This document shows, in pieces, positions 11,122 to 22,928 of a stretch of 64,000 nt of DNA. The notes beneath the pieces are model-generated. The model made no database searches and was not told the origin of the DNA. It was given only the letters and a program-made list of their open reading frames with translations. The position numbers and the translations under genes are program-made. The stretch comes from Thozetella sp. PMI_491 (taxonomy: Eukaryota > Ascomycota > Sordariomycetes > Chaetosphaeriales > Chaetosphaeriaceae). Location of the stretch: positions 62,001-126,000 of the forward strand of contig MU270026.1 of assembly GCA_021432635.1 (NCBI GenBank), given 5' to 3'. Within the stretch, counting starts at the first letter, position 1, and each line of letters starts with the position of its first letter.

Positions 11122-11946
11122 CTCGTCAAAATTTGAGTTCCTAGAGCAAGCAGAGGATGCAAGACTTTGGCCTTCCTTGAATCCAGACTCGTTTCGTTCG
11201 CAGACGATTTAAGTTTTCTGAGCTTCTGGGCGTCACTTTTTTCCGAGTGGAGCGATAGTGATCGCTTACAAACTTTTGGGGCTGCTATCTGGCCATGACG
11301 TAGTTGGTAGACCAGGCGCCACTGACCTTTGCGCCGCGCTCTACTGGAGACACGCTAGCTAAAGTCTGAAAAGGAAGCGGCCGGGGATGGTATTGTTATT
11401 TACTCTAGTAATACTAAAGGACCGTTACCAATAGTCATCCAAGCCTTCTGGAATCTATGCTTATAAAATAGCCCATCGAGTTCAGCTTCTGTAGTCAATC
11501 AGTACTTATATTTATTCATGTTCAAGCCTATGCGTAGCAGAATGATTGATGTGGTGGTTGCATGGAAGCACACGGAGCTGGCCATTTCCCATGCACGGGC
11601 CAGCGGCAAGTGTGGTCTGCCAATGAACGGAGCCTCCAGGTACGTACCTTAGGTACCTCTACCTCAGCCTTCCAGAAGCTAAAGTCGCGTCCCACTAAAA
11701 TTTGGCGCGCGTCCCTTCCGCTGCACACTACGCGTATACTATTACAGGCCCAACGGGCCGCAAAATCTGTCTTCCCTCGCGGACGGCCTCGCGCATTACC
11801 GACGGCCGTGAACTGTAGCACCCGCTATTGCAACCACCCTGGCACCTGCGCCCCCCGCAACGGCCGACGGGCCGCCCTTGAGGTGGCCGCGTTTGAGGAG
11901 GCCTACCACTACACGCAGCACGAGCGCCATCGGCTGGTTGCCAGTC
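11122..11946. other. Intergenic, upstream of the ATPase gene
   Basis: Non-coding as far as I can see. Open frames at 11562-12290 and on the minus strand overlap the ATPase start and have skewed, proline/arginine-rich compositions typical of shadow frames over GC-rich DNA. A short duplication, GGTACGTACCTTAGGTACC, occurs near 11639-11657. Confidence 0.4.
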
Positions 11947-14126
11947 ATGTCTTCCAAGTCTCGTGGCCCTTGGCCGCCGCCGGCGGATTTCGACTTCGAA
12001 TTTTCCCTGGACACAAAATCCAAGAAGCCGGTGAGGCGGAAGCTGTTCAGCGTCGAGAACCAAACTTTCATCTCCAAGCCTGCCGAGATCAGCGGATCCA
12101 CCAGCACCACATCTATCTTCAGTTTCTCAGCCCCGCCTCAAACCACGAGGAACGAGCCTCTCACCGATTCCATGCGCAATCTGAGCCTTTTCCCGCCCGC
12201 GCCGGAACCTCCTCGCCCCAGCAAGAAGATCATCCTGGGCACACAGCCCGCAAGGATGTCTGCCAAGTCGGTGTCCACCGAGGAGGATGACTACAGCTCG
12301 GATGGCGGTGTCACCAATGAAGGACTGGCCCTAGGGGAACACAGTACGGATGCAGAGAGCGAAGATTCGGGGGAAGAGGACGGCCCCGATGACGCTGTCG
12401 ACATGAAGCGCCACCTTGAGCTGCTAGAGCGTCAACCCGGCTTGCATGAGCTCAACGACATCACGACAACACCAATATTTACGGAAGCCGTTCGAAGGCA
12501 TGCCAAAGGCCTTGGATCAGGATCCCGCAACCCCTTCCCTCAGTACGGCCTCCTTGCCGGTGATGCTGGCGAGGGTCCGCCCGCGGAGGACCCCCGCATC
12601 TTTTACAACGTCGCCGCTCCTTCAAGCGCCTTCATTTGCGGGAGCCAGGGTTCCGGAAAGAGCCATACGCTCTCGTGTCTGTTGGAAAACTGTCTGCTAC
12701 AGTCCCCAGCCAACCATCTGCCCCGCCCGCTCACCGGCATTGTATTTCATTACGATACCTTCATTTCGGACGCGAGTGGCTCGCCTTGCGAGGCGGCCTG
12801 GCTGTCCTCGAACCCGAACGTGAGCGTCCGGGTGCTTTGCGCGCCTACCAATATTCGAACTATCAAGGTACTTCTGAGCCATTTGCCTCCCCCACATCGT
12901 CAATGTCCTAGGCCCAGTTCCGCTGACCAAGATCCCCAGGGCGTCTATAAACGGTTTCGCAATGTCCGTGTAGAGGAGCTACGGCTCAGCCAACAGGATC
13001 TCAATACGAAGCGAATGCTGGACCTCATGGCCGTGAGCTCTACAACCACAATGCCCCTCTACCTTCACGTGGCCAACCGAATCCTCCGTGAAATGCGGAT
13101 CCATCAGCAGCAGACCGGCCTAGGCTTTGACTACTCGGTCTTCAAGACTATGCTTCTTGACAATGAGCCACTGACAAAAGAACAACTTGCACCACTGAAG
13201 CAGCGCCTCGATACACTCGAGAGCTTCATGGTTGAGCAGCATGCCAAAGCCTACGACTTACGGGCGAAAGGACTGTCGAAGAAGCAATTGGAGAAGACAC
13301 TTCTCCAAGCTAAGGGGACAAATTGGGTACCAGCGGTAGGCACACATTCGCCTTCATCATGTGGCAACCTGTGACAACCTGTTCTCCTGCTAACATAGCC
13401 AATGGCCCCTAGTCCGGCCAGCTCACGATTGTAGACTTGTCATGCCCCTGCGTTACAGCAGACATGGCCTGCTCCCTCTTCAACATCTGCCTAAGCCTGT
13501 TCCTCGAGCAAAACGCCGAAGAAGTCGGCCGTGTCGTCGCGCTTGATGAGGCGCACAAGTATATGAACAATTCAGCCGATTGCCAGACGCTGACCGAGGC
13601 GCTGCTCGCGACCATCCGTCTGCAGCGCCACCTAGGTGCGCGTATCCTCATCTCGACCCAGGAGCCTACCGTGTCGCCCAAGTTGCTCGATCTGTGCTCC
13701 ATCACCATCGTCCACCGCTTCACATCGCCCGATTGGCTGAACGCGCTCCGGAAGCATCTCGCAGGCGTCTCGTCGGCGTCTAGACTCCTCGAGAAGGCTG
13801 ATCGGCTGAGACGTGGAGAGAGAGACAGCCAAGGTGGAGGAAGCGAGCTGGGGGCTGATGTCGACGGTCTAACCGGACTTGTGCTTGATTCGGACGACAC
13901 CGCACTCGAGCTGTTCTCTAAAATCGTGTCGCTGAAGACCGGGGAGGCGCTCCTATTCGCGCCAAGCGCAATCATTGGCGTGCATAGGCTCAAGACAGGC
14001 CAAGCCAAGGGTGGCGGCCCGGACGCAGGTAGTGTCGGCGTCAAGCGACTCGCTCACGGGGTCTTGAGGGTCCGGATACGGAATCGGGTGACCATGGATG
14101 GTGGCCGTAGCATCATGGCCGCATAG
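11947..14126 (+). CDS. Uncharacterised P-loop ATPase (HerA/FtsK-like)
   Basis: Predicted 676-residue soluble ATPase in three exons (11947-12867, 12940-13335, 13413-14126; whole codons). Residues 1-170 are low-complexity, with a Pro/Ser-rich segment and an acidic Glu/Asp stretch near residues 115-145. Walker A is GSQGSGKSHT at about residues 232-241. Walker B is VVALDEAHKYM with its acidic pair at about 484-485. It is followed by ILISTQEP, as in HerA/FtsK-superfamily motors, and by a VHRF segment. I recognise no DNA-binding or nuclease domain. The first intron is 72 nt, in frame and stop-free, so its removal rests on GT-AG and branch-point signals. The start is the first ATG before the PPPADFDFEF segment. 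Function and partner are unknown. Confidence 0.85.
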
Positions 14127-14902
14127 AATAATAGAATGGGGAATATTCCTAGAGAGCCCACCCAGCCTGCAAAGGCGTTGGTATTAATACTCGATAAATT
14201 CGCTACATTCGATTCCCGGAGAATCGCTTAAATCGGCGGAGAACCATAGCATAGCTGACGTATTTTGCGCAAACAATATCTTATAATCTCAATCAAGTTA
14301 TCTCCACCAATCACCGTGGTGTTTGCTGCTCAACGCCGTGCAACGGCTCCTTCGTGGAAGAATAAGATAATAGTTGAGGTGTTTAAGGGATAGCGGATCC
14401 AACTGGGGGATCAGCACCCTGGTTAGGCACGTCTATTAGAGTCGCCGTGTCCCCTGGCACAGCGTTGGCATAGTGGACCCGAGCCTAAATGGCCCCGGCC
14501 GAAATCCTTCCTACCTTATTTATTGGCTCGCTCGCCAGTGAGAGAAAGCAGATGAAACACGACCACAGGTGCCGGTTAAGTATGAGCCCAGACTCTATAG
14601 CGCTGTGGGTGTTACGCGGCAACTAGGGGGCGCAAGCATTACCCTGCCAGGCAGCCAAAAAAGAAACAAAGTCTGCCTATCGACTTTAATAGAGCTGAGA
14701 AGGCGCAGTGCTAGGACGCGTCTAATTTACAGGGGGGGTACTTTTGTCCAGCAACGTGTCTCAAAGGCGTCGGCCATAATATGTTCAACCGGAGAGTATT
14801 TCAATCGCTTAGCTGGCGTGTCTGGACGTGCATCAACCTCACCGCACTGATCAGTCTGACTAAAAATCAACACAGCTGCATACCGAGGTATCTTATCTAA
14901 AT
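14127..14902. other. Intergenic, no gene seen
   Basis: The only long frame (14569-14850) has no recognisable content. The sequence is moderately AT-rich at its start and otherwise unremarkable. Confidence 0.5.
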
Positions 14903-15856
14903 ATGGAAGGTTTACAAATGGCGTCGTCGCCGCGAAAGTTTACCGTGCCAGGTGCAGAGGGACGCACGCTGTCCTACGCCATTTACGGCACTGAAAGCCC
15001 CAATGCCACGACGATTTTCTACTTTCACGGCTATCCTGCCTCTCGCTACGAAGCATCCATCTGCCACCCCGGCGCTAGCGCAAGAAACATCCGCCTGATT
15101 GTCGTGGACCGCCCTGGAATGGGTTCCTCCACCTTCCAGGTCAACCGCAAACTTACAGACTGGCCGGCCGACGTTCTCGCGCTTGCCGATGATCCATCGA
15201 TTGGAGCCACCGAGTTCGCTGTTCTCGGCGTTTCGGGCGGCGGTCCATATGCCCTAGCCTGTCTGCATGCCCTCCCGCCCAGTCGCCTTCGTGCCGTGGC
15301 TATTGTCGCCGGGCTATATCCAGCCTCCTTGGGCACGAAAGGCATGCTTATCGAATCACGTGTCATGATAAACATTGCGCCGTGGTCGCTAGGCACTTGG
15401 CTGCTGGAATTCGTGTTTGACAAAGGCTTGGCATCTGTCGCACGCGACACGGAGCACCCCGAGAGACTGACCAAGATGATCGCGGATACGATGAAGAGCC
15501 GCCCGGAGCCTGACAAGCGTGTGTTTGAAGAGAGTCCCGAGCTACAGCAAAGCTTAGCGGAGAGCCTCCGCGGTGCCCTGGGCGAGCCCGAAACGGGAGC
15601 CAAGGGCGCGGCGTGGGAGGCAAAGATTTATGGCAGCGATTGGGGCTTCAAGCTAGAGGATCTGAGGCCCGAGGGTCGCTTGGTCATGTGGCATGGCACT
15701 GCGGACGTGAATAGTCCTGCCGCTATGGCAGAAAAGGCTCGTGCGCTCATTGATGGTGCCGAATTAAGGCTAGTGGAAGGAGAAGGCCATGCAGGTGTTT
15801 TCCTTAGGAAGATGGACGACGTACTAGACACGCTGAAGGAGAAAATGAAATCCTAG
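14903..15856 (+). CDS. Alpha/beta hydrolase
   Basis: Single-exon enzyme of 317 residues, the normal length for this fold. The oxyanion strand is YFHGYPASR. The nucleophile elbow is VLGVSGGGPYALA (Ser in GVSGG). The acid is in HGTADVNSPA and the catalytic His in EGEGHAGVF, in the expected order with a cap domain between. No signal peptide or membrane segment, so probably cytosolic. A second ATG six codons in (14918) is an equally good start. The substrate is unknown; relatives include esterases, epoxide hydrolases and lactonases. The gene is isolated, with no obvious functional partner. Confidence 0.9.
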   Translation: MEGLQMASSPRKFTVPGAEGRTLSYAIYGTESPNATTIFYFHGYPASRYEASICHPGASARNIRLIVVDRPGMGSSTFQVNRKLTDWPADVLALADDPSIGATEFAVLGVSGGGPYALACLHALPPSRLRAVAIVAGLYPASLGTKGMLIESRVMINIAPWSLGTWLLEFVFDKGLASVARDTEHPERLTKMIADTMKSRPEPDKRVFEESPELQQSLAESLRGALGEPETGAKGAAWEAKIYGSDWGFKLEDLRPEGRLVMWHGTADVNSPAAMAEKARALIDGAELRLVEGEGHAGVFLRKMDDVLDTLKEKMKS

Positions 15857-15978
15857 TCTTGTGTTTGAGGAGAGCGAAGTCTAGCTGTTTCAGAGCTCAT
15901 ATACCCTTCATTTTCTTTCTCGAGCAATCCAAATATCACAATTTCGACATGAAAGTATAACCCGTTCTCCCTTCAATC

Positions 15979-16232
15979 CTACGGGGGGCAGCCAGAGCTG
16001 CAGCTGTCTATTTTCTCTGAGGTTAGCACATAGTGACACTGACGGAAAATAAAATATATGAATTCAACCACGCACCACGAAGAGCTGAACAGAAGACCTC
16101 GGTGCCGCCATTGGCGGTGCAGTCGACAAAGATCTGCTGGCACCGCGCCAAACATTCATCGTGGGTCTCCTGGGCAAAGGCTGCAGTGGCAAGCATGGCG
16201 ATGGTGGCAGCGAAGAAACCGTAGACCTTCAT
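15979..16232 (-). CDS. Small cysteine-rich secreted protein
   Basis: Predicted 64-residue preprotein in two exons (16232-16076 and 16016-15979). The unspliced frame would end in MC; removing a 59-nt GTGCGT...CTAACCTCAG intron gives a C-terminus of SCSSGCPP. The signal peptide is MKVYGFFAATIAMLATAAFA. The mature 43-44 residues hold six cysteines in three near-paired clusters (DECLARC, VDC and FC, SCSSGC), suggesting disulfide bonding. Size, secretion signal and Cys density fit small secreted proteins and candidate effectors, but no family is recognised and no activity should be inferred. Confidence 0.75.
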
Positions 16233-17227
16233 TCTGTAGATCGATGGAGCTGAAGGCTTGGAAAGGGATAAACTGAAACTGAGGGCGTTCGGGTTGTCCG
16301 GTGTGGTGATTTTAGTTAGACAGTTGAGATGTAGGGTCGGTTACAAGAGTAAAAAAAAATGATCAAGCTGGTAGGAGGCAGATGGTTTTATACCTAACTC
16401 GTTCCAATGACTATGACGTCGTCTGCACTTGAGGGATCGAGAGAGTTACCTCGTGCCCCCTCTTCTGAAGTTGGCTTTGATGGTTCCGTGCTTCATCTTC
16501 TTCTTCATGGCTATGTTGCTGACTCTGGCTGTCCGGCCGTGCGCGTATGAAGCCCTCCGCATTACGGCACTGAATCCTCATGGAGTTACCAAAACAATGC
16601 TCTCCTTGTACAGCACTACGCTTGTAAGCCCCAAGATTCGGCCAGGCATCGGCGGAACTAGGTAACTTTCGGACTACATCCTATATCAGCTGACGATGGC
16701 GAGCCTGCGCCGCGTACCGGATTTTACGATTTGTTGGTTTTGTCTGTTGGGGCTTACTCTAGAGGCTCAGTAACCTGCTACGTCCTAAATTGAAAATAGA
16801 CGGATCTTGGCAGTTTACATGGGAGAACGGCCTCGGAAATAATGCAATTTGATACCAGGTGATGTCCTATACGCCGTATATCTGCATTGCAAAGCTAGTC
16901 TACCGAACATGCAGGCATTTGGTACAGGGAGGAAGGTAAGAGAATTGTGGTTCATGACACAGATTTGGGAGATTCTGAAACTGAGCTGGCGGCACAGTTA
17001 CGCTTACAGCATCTTGTAGGCATATCTGCATTGCAATGTGGTTCTAGAGTTATCAACTAGTTGTAGTAAGAAACTTGCAGTGGTCCAGCTGCTAGCTTTA
17101 ATAACTGGCTGTCACTCCGGAGGACTTTCAACTGCTCACATGATATCGTGACACCAAGTTGTTGCAAAAAGAAACCAGCAATTTTGCGTCAATATTTTAA
17201 TTAAAGGCTTCTAACATGATGATCTAT
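16233..17227. other. Intergenic, no gene seen
   Basis: AT-richer sequence between the small secreted protein and the membrane protein. The frame at 16429-16665 includes a hydrophobic stretch but no conserved features, so I leave it out. Confidence 0.5.
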
Positions 17228-18445
17228 CTAGCTTTGTGTACCACCACGTCTGCCGCTTCTGCCGCTGAGAAACGAGATACGTGAGGGGAGAGTATTCCAC
17301 GACGACCCCTCATGAAACCGGCCCCATCGATCTCTAACTGGTGCGGGCTGGCGTGTTCTAACGCGTGGTTGGGTCTCTCTACTACCCTCATCCGATGCAG
17401 GGATGGTCGGGCTGTAATTTTCCTCTGACATTTGCACGTGCTTGCTCAGTCTCTTCGCGTTTATGGGCTTGCCCTTCTTGAACCGTCTCCGACGAACTAC
17501 CCAGTAGGTGAACGTGACAATCATGAGGCCCACGGCAGCCCAAACGACGGCTGTAAAGACGCGTCCGGCCTCGGCATAAACGCCAAGGTCGCTGCCTTTC
17601 TCTGTTATCTTGGAAGCACCCACATACGCACTGACGGTGAGGCCGGTCGCAGCAATGGAAAGAATGATCATCGAAGCGGCGGATAGGATAACATTGGCAA
17701 GAAGAGCTGCGCGCTCTTGGTGGGGGATCAAGACGAACGATGCTGCTGACGCGGAGAAAGATAAGCCAACCAATGCGACTCCAACGAGGAAGACGATGCC
17801 GAAAGCTTCAAAAAGGCGATAGAGCGTGTTCAATTGCTGCTGCGGATCGTTAAATCCTAGGTCGGCTAGTCTCAGCTTGAGTGGCCCGACGGAGAGCTCG
17901 TAATCGATCGTAGCCGTCACATTGTATCCTGTATTATTGTATTAGTTAGCCGATGGCTTCGCCCCTAGCAGGATATCGGAGGCTCCATATCCCATACCAG
18001 AGAATGGCGATGTGCAACTTGTAACATTGAGAGAGGCCCCGTTAGCGGTCGCGTTGGGGGCAAAGTAGCCTTCGCAAGCATTCATAGTATGCAATGAATA
18101 GAATTGCTTGATGCCTAGCGCTTTGGCGAGCTCATCTGCAACGTTGTCTTCGACATCACCCAATGCTGACGCTATAGCTGTCGCCACAGCTGCGGTTGCT
18201 GATGCGCAACCATGGCCAAATCGAAAGCCGCTACCATCGCGGCAGAACTGGTTACTGGTGGTACTTGGCGCGTTGGAGGAGTCGGTGAGCAGATTTTTCC
18301 CAAGTGACGACGTGTTGACCCGGATGATGCTGAGGTCTTCGATGAAAACCGGTTGACCTAAGCCTGAGAAGAGTGCTAGCAGCACCAGCACAAAAGCTGC
18401 GAGAGAAGCTGCGACCGGTAGAATTATCGGCGCTTTGGTAGCCAT
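17228..18445 (-). CDS. SUR7/PalI-like four-pass membrane protein
   Basis: Predicted 382-residue plasma-membrane protein in two exons (18445-17998 and 17928-17228; whole codons). An N-terminal membrane segment (PVAASLAAFVLVLLALF) is followed by an extracellular loop with cysteines and N-glycosylation sites. Three further membrane segments lie in exon 2 (FGIVFLVGVALVGL, SAASMIILSIAATGL, VVWAAVGLMIVTF). A long basic, Arg-rich cytosolic tail follows. This layout is that of the SUR7/PalI family, involved in eisosome organisation or pH sensing. The exact role is not readable. An upstream in-frame ATG would add about 54 residues and is less likely because it would displace the membrane anchor. Confidence 0.75.
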
Positions 18446-20114
18446 AGCCCTATGCGGCGATCTGAAGGCTTGGATAAAGAGTGTATTTTTTTGCTTCGCC
18501 GGTATCCATGAGAAACGTAGTTGGGCTAATGCCGTTGTCGGCCCATGCGTCAGATATAGCGCTTTAAGGGAACAGCTTGGACCCTCCGTCCAAGCAGATT
18601 TCTCCACGACACATCCATGTTTTCAGCGCTCTGGCCAATAGGCAAGCCCCGCCGAGTCATTTTGATGCAACCCTGGTTCATCTGCCGTCTGGCAGACTAT
18701 CTTGGCGATGACGCGGATTTTCGCGACGCCCCCTTTAGGGGCCTCCTAATATCCACTGGTCAGCCCAATTCTGGCATAACGCCATCTGCAAGGTGTTGGC
18801 AAACCTGGGCCGTGGATAAAAGCATCCCCACCACGCGATTACAGTGCCGGGTGTCAATCTCGGGCCATCCCGCATGACTTCACGAAATAAAAGTATTCCA
18901 CTGTAGGATGTACCCCCCCGTGGAACCGCCCGCAAGCCAAGTATCGGTCTAGCCGAGAAAAAAGTTGACCGTATCAGCGATCTTCTCTAGCGTTCGGCGG
19001 TGGAGCCTCGCGCGAGAGGGAGGGGAGGGGTGCCAAGCTCAGCATTCCGGCAACATCCATACACCCGTAAATGACCTACCATCCTGCAACCCAAACTACC
19101 AAAGGAGCTTGAACAAGAGACAGCTAGCGCGGCAACAGCTATACCACGTTTGATTGGCGTCCAACTGATCCCATGGCCGGTTTGCGGTATCAAAACTACT
19201 ATTATAACGGCTTCATATATAAATGTCTCAATCCCCGCGATATTGGAATAACCTCGAGGGCGACCATCTCTCTCGAACTCTGCTGACTACAATTAATCTC
19301 GCGCCCAACCGGTCCCGGCACAGTCGCTGACAACCTAGACAATGTAGTGGATCATCGCTGTCATTCACTACCAGCAGCCTGATGGTCTGGCGAATCACTG
19401 AGCTGCGTCCTTATTCATCCCGGCTGCCGTGTCAGGGGTCGTTCAAGCCAGAGACGAGCCATTATACGGAATGGAAGGCTATCATAGTGCTGACATTTCC
19501 CACTTCAGCTAGGCTCGCTGATACTAGCTACTTAGAAACTAGCGAAATAGATACTCGAGGCTTCCCTTCTATTTCCTCTCCTAATGTTGACATCTACTCT
19601 CTGGCTCCTCAGAAACGAAGCTTTCTTTGGGTTAAGCTTTCTCTCCTACAACTTTGTACTTAACTATTTGATACACTTTGGACATGCGTTACGGTTTGTC
19701 GTGCCCACGCCTGGAAACTGTAGCTGCCATGGCGCAGCTACAGTTTCATTCGTATCCTCAACAGCCAGCGTACTGGCAGCAGCTCTCATATGCCCACAAG
19801 AAATTGCGTCTTCCCAGCACAAGCGGGAGCAGCCTTCAGAGAGCTCGACAGTTCGGTGCGAACTTGACCGATCCTCCTGGCGGGGAATACCAGCTGCACG
19901 AATTAAGTAGAAATGACCATACTCGGCACCCTTCGATTAGCCATCATAACACAAGCCAGCCATATTGCCCACTACTCTGTTCCGTTTTCTTTATACAGGC
20001 ATCTATCTATACAGGCCCTGATCTATATGACAAAATAATCCACCGGGCAAACGTATTGCTACCAGACTAACCGCTTATTCTAAGACCGTTTCGCAAGCTT
20101 GACATATTCTAGTA
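18446..20114. other. Intergenic, contains a perfect hairpin
   Basis: About 1.7 kb without a convincing gene. Small frames on both strands are not protein-like. The stand-out element is the palindrome at 19714-19747. Confidence 0.45.
19714..19747. repeat. Perfect inverted repeat (13-bp arms, 8-nt loop)
   Basis: GAAACTGTAGCTG, then an 8-nt spacer, then CAGCTACAGTTTC. The arms are exactly complementary. In RNA this would form a stable stem-loop. It lies in non-coding DNA with no flanking gene end close enough to make it an obvious terminator. Confidence 0.8.
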
Positions 20115-22928
20115 CTACACGTTGTTGCTGTCGGCTGACCCTAGCCAAAACACTGGTTCTATCCCGGGTATAAAGTAGTTGAACAAGTCCATAACATCAG
20201 TGCCAGCAAGAATATCTTCGCTACCTGCGATGTCGTAAAGACCGTCAGTAGCAGGAAAACTCAGTGATTCGGCTCGTGTCGAGGAATCGCCGTCCGAGGG
20301 CGTATTAGAGCATTGCGTTTGAACCTTGAGTCTTCAGCCTTGTTATTGTTAAAAGTGCTTCGGGTTTGTACTTACGGGGACAATTCCAGGGTCAGCACGT
20401 GGCGCAGTAAGGTTCGTGGATAGACCAGGCTGCGCAGTTGGGGCAAGATAGGGCGTTGAGGACGTTTTTGTTGCCCCGGCCAAGGGCGCTGGTGGGAACT
20501 CCGTGGAACCCTTGCTGGAAGCTTCAGCCTCGAGCCGTTGGAAGTTGTTGGCATACTCGCGAGCAATGTATGCAAAGTCTGTGATGAGCGAGCCCGGCAA
20601 TGTTCCATTGCTGGCGTACTGGATCCGGCTGAAGTGACCGCCAGCCATGTCGAGAAGAGCAAGGTTGTTTCCAGTCTCTGTGTGACGAGGGTTGTGGATC
20701 ACGAGGTCGAAGAGGACAAATAGAGCCATTATCGGAATTCCCGCAATCATCCTGGATTAAAAGCAAGTGTTAGCTTCCATTCGCTCGCTCCTATTGTCCT
20801 GGCACTTTATAACACTGGGGTCGCACCATATGGGACTATAGGGCTCGACATCGATATATATAGAGAGCTCGAGGATCGAGCGAGAGGTCTCCATAATTAT
20901 AGCCTTGATCTCCGACTGCCGCGAGGAACTCACGAGTCCGTCCTGGTTAGGATCAAGATGCAGGGCTACGCGGGCGAGCGAGAGCCGGAAGCTGTGATAG
21001 AGGTAGTGGGTCCAGAGCGCGGCCGTCTTGGCAGACTGCGGAAGCACAGCCGCTCGGAAAGGCTCTCGCGGCCGCAGCTGTACAGGAATAGAAAGCCGCC
21101 ACTGCTCCAGTTCATCCCCAAGCCGCTCGATAACGGCAAGATAGTAGGCGCCGGAACTTCCGCTGACACCCACAGAGAATACAGAGGTAAGTGCGCGTGA
21201 CAGAAGGCGAGCGTGTTGTGCGAGCGCGAGGAACCAGTCGAAGTCATTGAAGACGGCCTCTGGCACGACAGGGATCGGGCATGAAATGTCGTAGTCCACA
21301 AAAGACTGCAGTTGTATTACGGTTAGCCTGGCATATATCTCTTTCACTTGACCCCACATTAACAACTCACCGATGTCCTTCCAAAGCAGAAGCTAGCTAG
21401 TTTCTCCATCGAGTAGAGAACCCAAAACGTCTTATGATAGGTTTGCTGTGCCGAATCAGGAAGTACCGTGGTTGCCAGGCCCTGCGCTCTTCGGACTGCT
21501 TCCGACATAACGACGTGTTCAATAGAGAGACAGGCAATACCGGATGCATAGACAGTCATGGCAGTCATCGCCTGGAGAATGCTTAGAGAGTGGGGAAGGC
21601 CCAGGAGATCCTGGTATAGTGCCATAGACACTCGGAAAAGCTTCCATGCTTGTCCTTTTCCTGGTTCAAAGCTCCCACCTCCATCAAATTGACAGCCGAG
21701 TGCAAGCACCGAGTGGTATAGCGCGCACCAAGCCTTGTCTCGTCGAAGTTGTTCCGGCAAAGATGGGCTCTTAGTAGCTATCTCAAAAGATTCTCGGTCT
21801 AGGAACGGGTATAGAGGGTGTACACGCTCGAAATATACTGCAAGTACGCATTAGCCTATCCCGCAAGTGCCAATACAGATAATGGACAACCATATGTGGC
21901 AACCTACGACTAATCCAGCCTTGTGCGACAGCTTGGTCTTCGAAGTAAGTCCTGGGTTGTGACTCCATGGTCGGAACGTCACCTTCCTTCAACATACGGC
22001 CGCGGATGATGACCGATATCTTTTGCACCAGCTCATCCACTTTGTTGTTGTGAAGGCGGGTGGACAGCGACTGCAAGCGGTTCTCGGAGAAGAAGCTGAG
22101 CCTATAGTTTCCAACTGCATTGCAGTCAGTTTGAGGCTCTGGGGAGCTTGGAGCAGATGGTGAGAGTCAATAGAACTAGGAATAGCGTACTGAACAACCC
22201 GGTTCCCTAAAATCGTTAGCCGGGAGAGTAGTGTGGATAGAGATCGTTCCGACCGAGACCATCGTACCTTGAGCCAAGGGAATTGCCGCCCATCTCCAAC
22301 CTGTTCCGAGCCCATTCGGCGCTTGGCGAGCAACCTATCTACGTAAAGCTCCGGTAGGTGTACGCTAGTCTTCATTTTACCTAGTTAGCAACCTATCCCA
22401 CGTGTCAAATTGGTGTACTGTTCAAGGGGTCTTACGTCTAGGGGCGGCGACGCGGGGGGCCGTTGGACCCGAGCAGGGGCCACTCCTTTTTGTTTCTTGA
22501 CCTTCGGGCTCGGGGGAGGTGAGGAGAGGTTGATCAATCCGGTGTCAACTAGTAGCAGGTGAGTACGATCGTCCTCAATTCCGGGCGTATTGCGAAGCTC
22601 CTTGGATACCTTTCTGCCTCCGTGGTAGCTTGGGACGGCTGAAGCGACATGTTTCCTTTCGTCGCTACGGATCACGACACAGCAGTCAGTTGATTTACTC
22701 CCTTGAATGGCCATATGGCTTCTGTGCTTACAACACAGGTCAAACACGGACCGGGGGCACCTACGTCGGGAGCATCAGTCAGCATGGGCAACATGAGCAG
22801 AGATGGGGCACGCAGCGCCCCTGTGCACGGGCACGAGGCATCGGGCACAGACCTGAACAGCGGACCTTCCGGCTTTTGCAAGCATCGCATGCCTTCTGAT
22901 TCCGAGGATTGTCCCGCACATGCTCCAT
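20115..22928 (-). CDS. Zn2Cys6 transcription factor, divergent from the ABC transporter
   Basis: Fungal regulator of about 750 residues with many exons. The ATG at 22928 leads to ACDACKSRKVRC and, after an intron, CLTC, giving the first five cysteines of a binuclear cluster. The middle-homology region is well preserved in pieces: SENRLQSLSTRLHNNKVDEL, YFERVHPLYPFLDR (joined), YHSVLALGCQF, YHKTFWVLYSMEKLASF, and CPIPVVPE. The C-terminus after two late introns ends at 20115 with acidic, aromatic GTDVMDLFNYFIPG, a plausible activation region. The exon joins between about 22150 and 22440 are tentative. The gene sits 747 bp from, and divergent to, the PDR transporter, which it may control (inference). 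Confidence 0.8.

Noticed and set aside
11562-12290. 242-codon frame on the plus strand before the ATPase
   Set aside because: Low-complexity, overlaps the real ATPase frame at its 3' end, no conserved motifs.
12868-12939. Coding continuation through the first ATPase intron
   Set aside because: Open and in frame, but strong GT-AG and branch-point signals and a Pro/Ser/His-rich insert favour splicing.
13409-14044. 211-codon minus-strand frame
   Set aside because: Antisense to the ATPase's third exon; Ser/Pro-rich as expected from GC-rich coding DNA.
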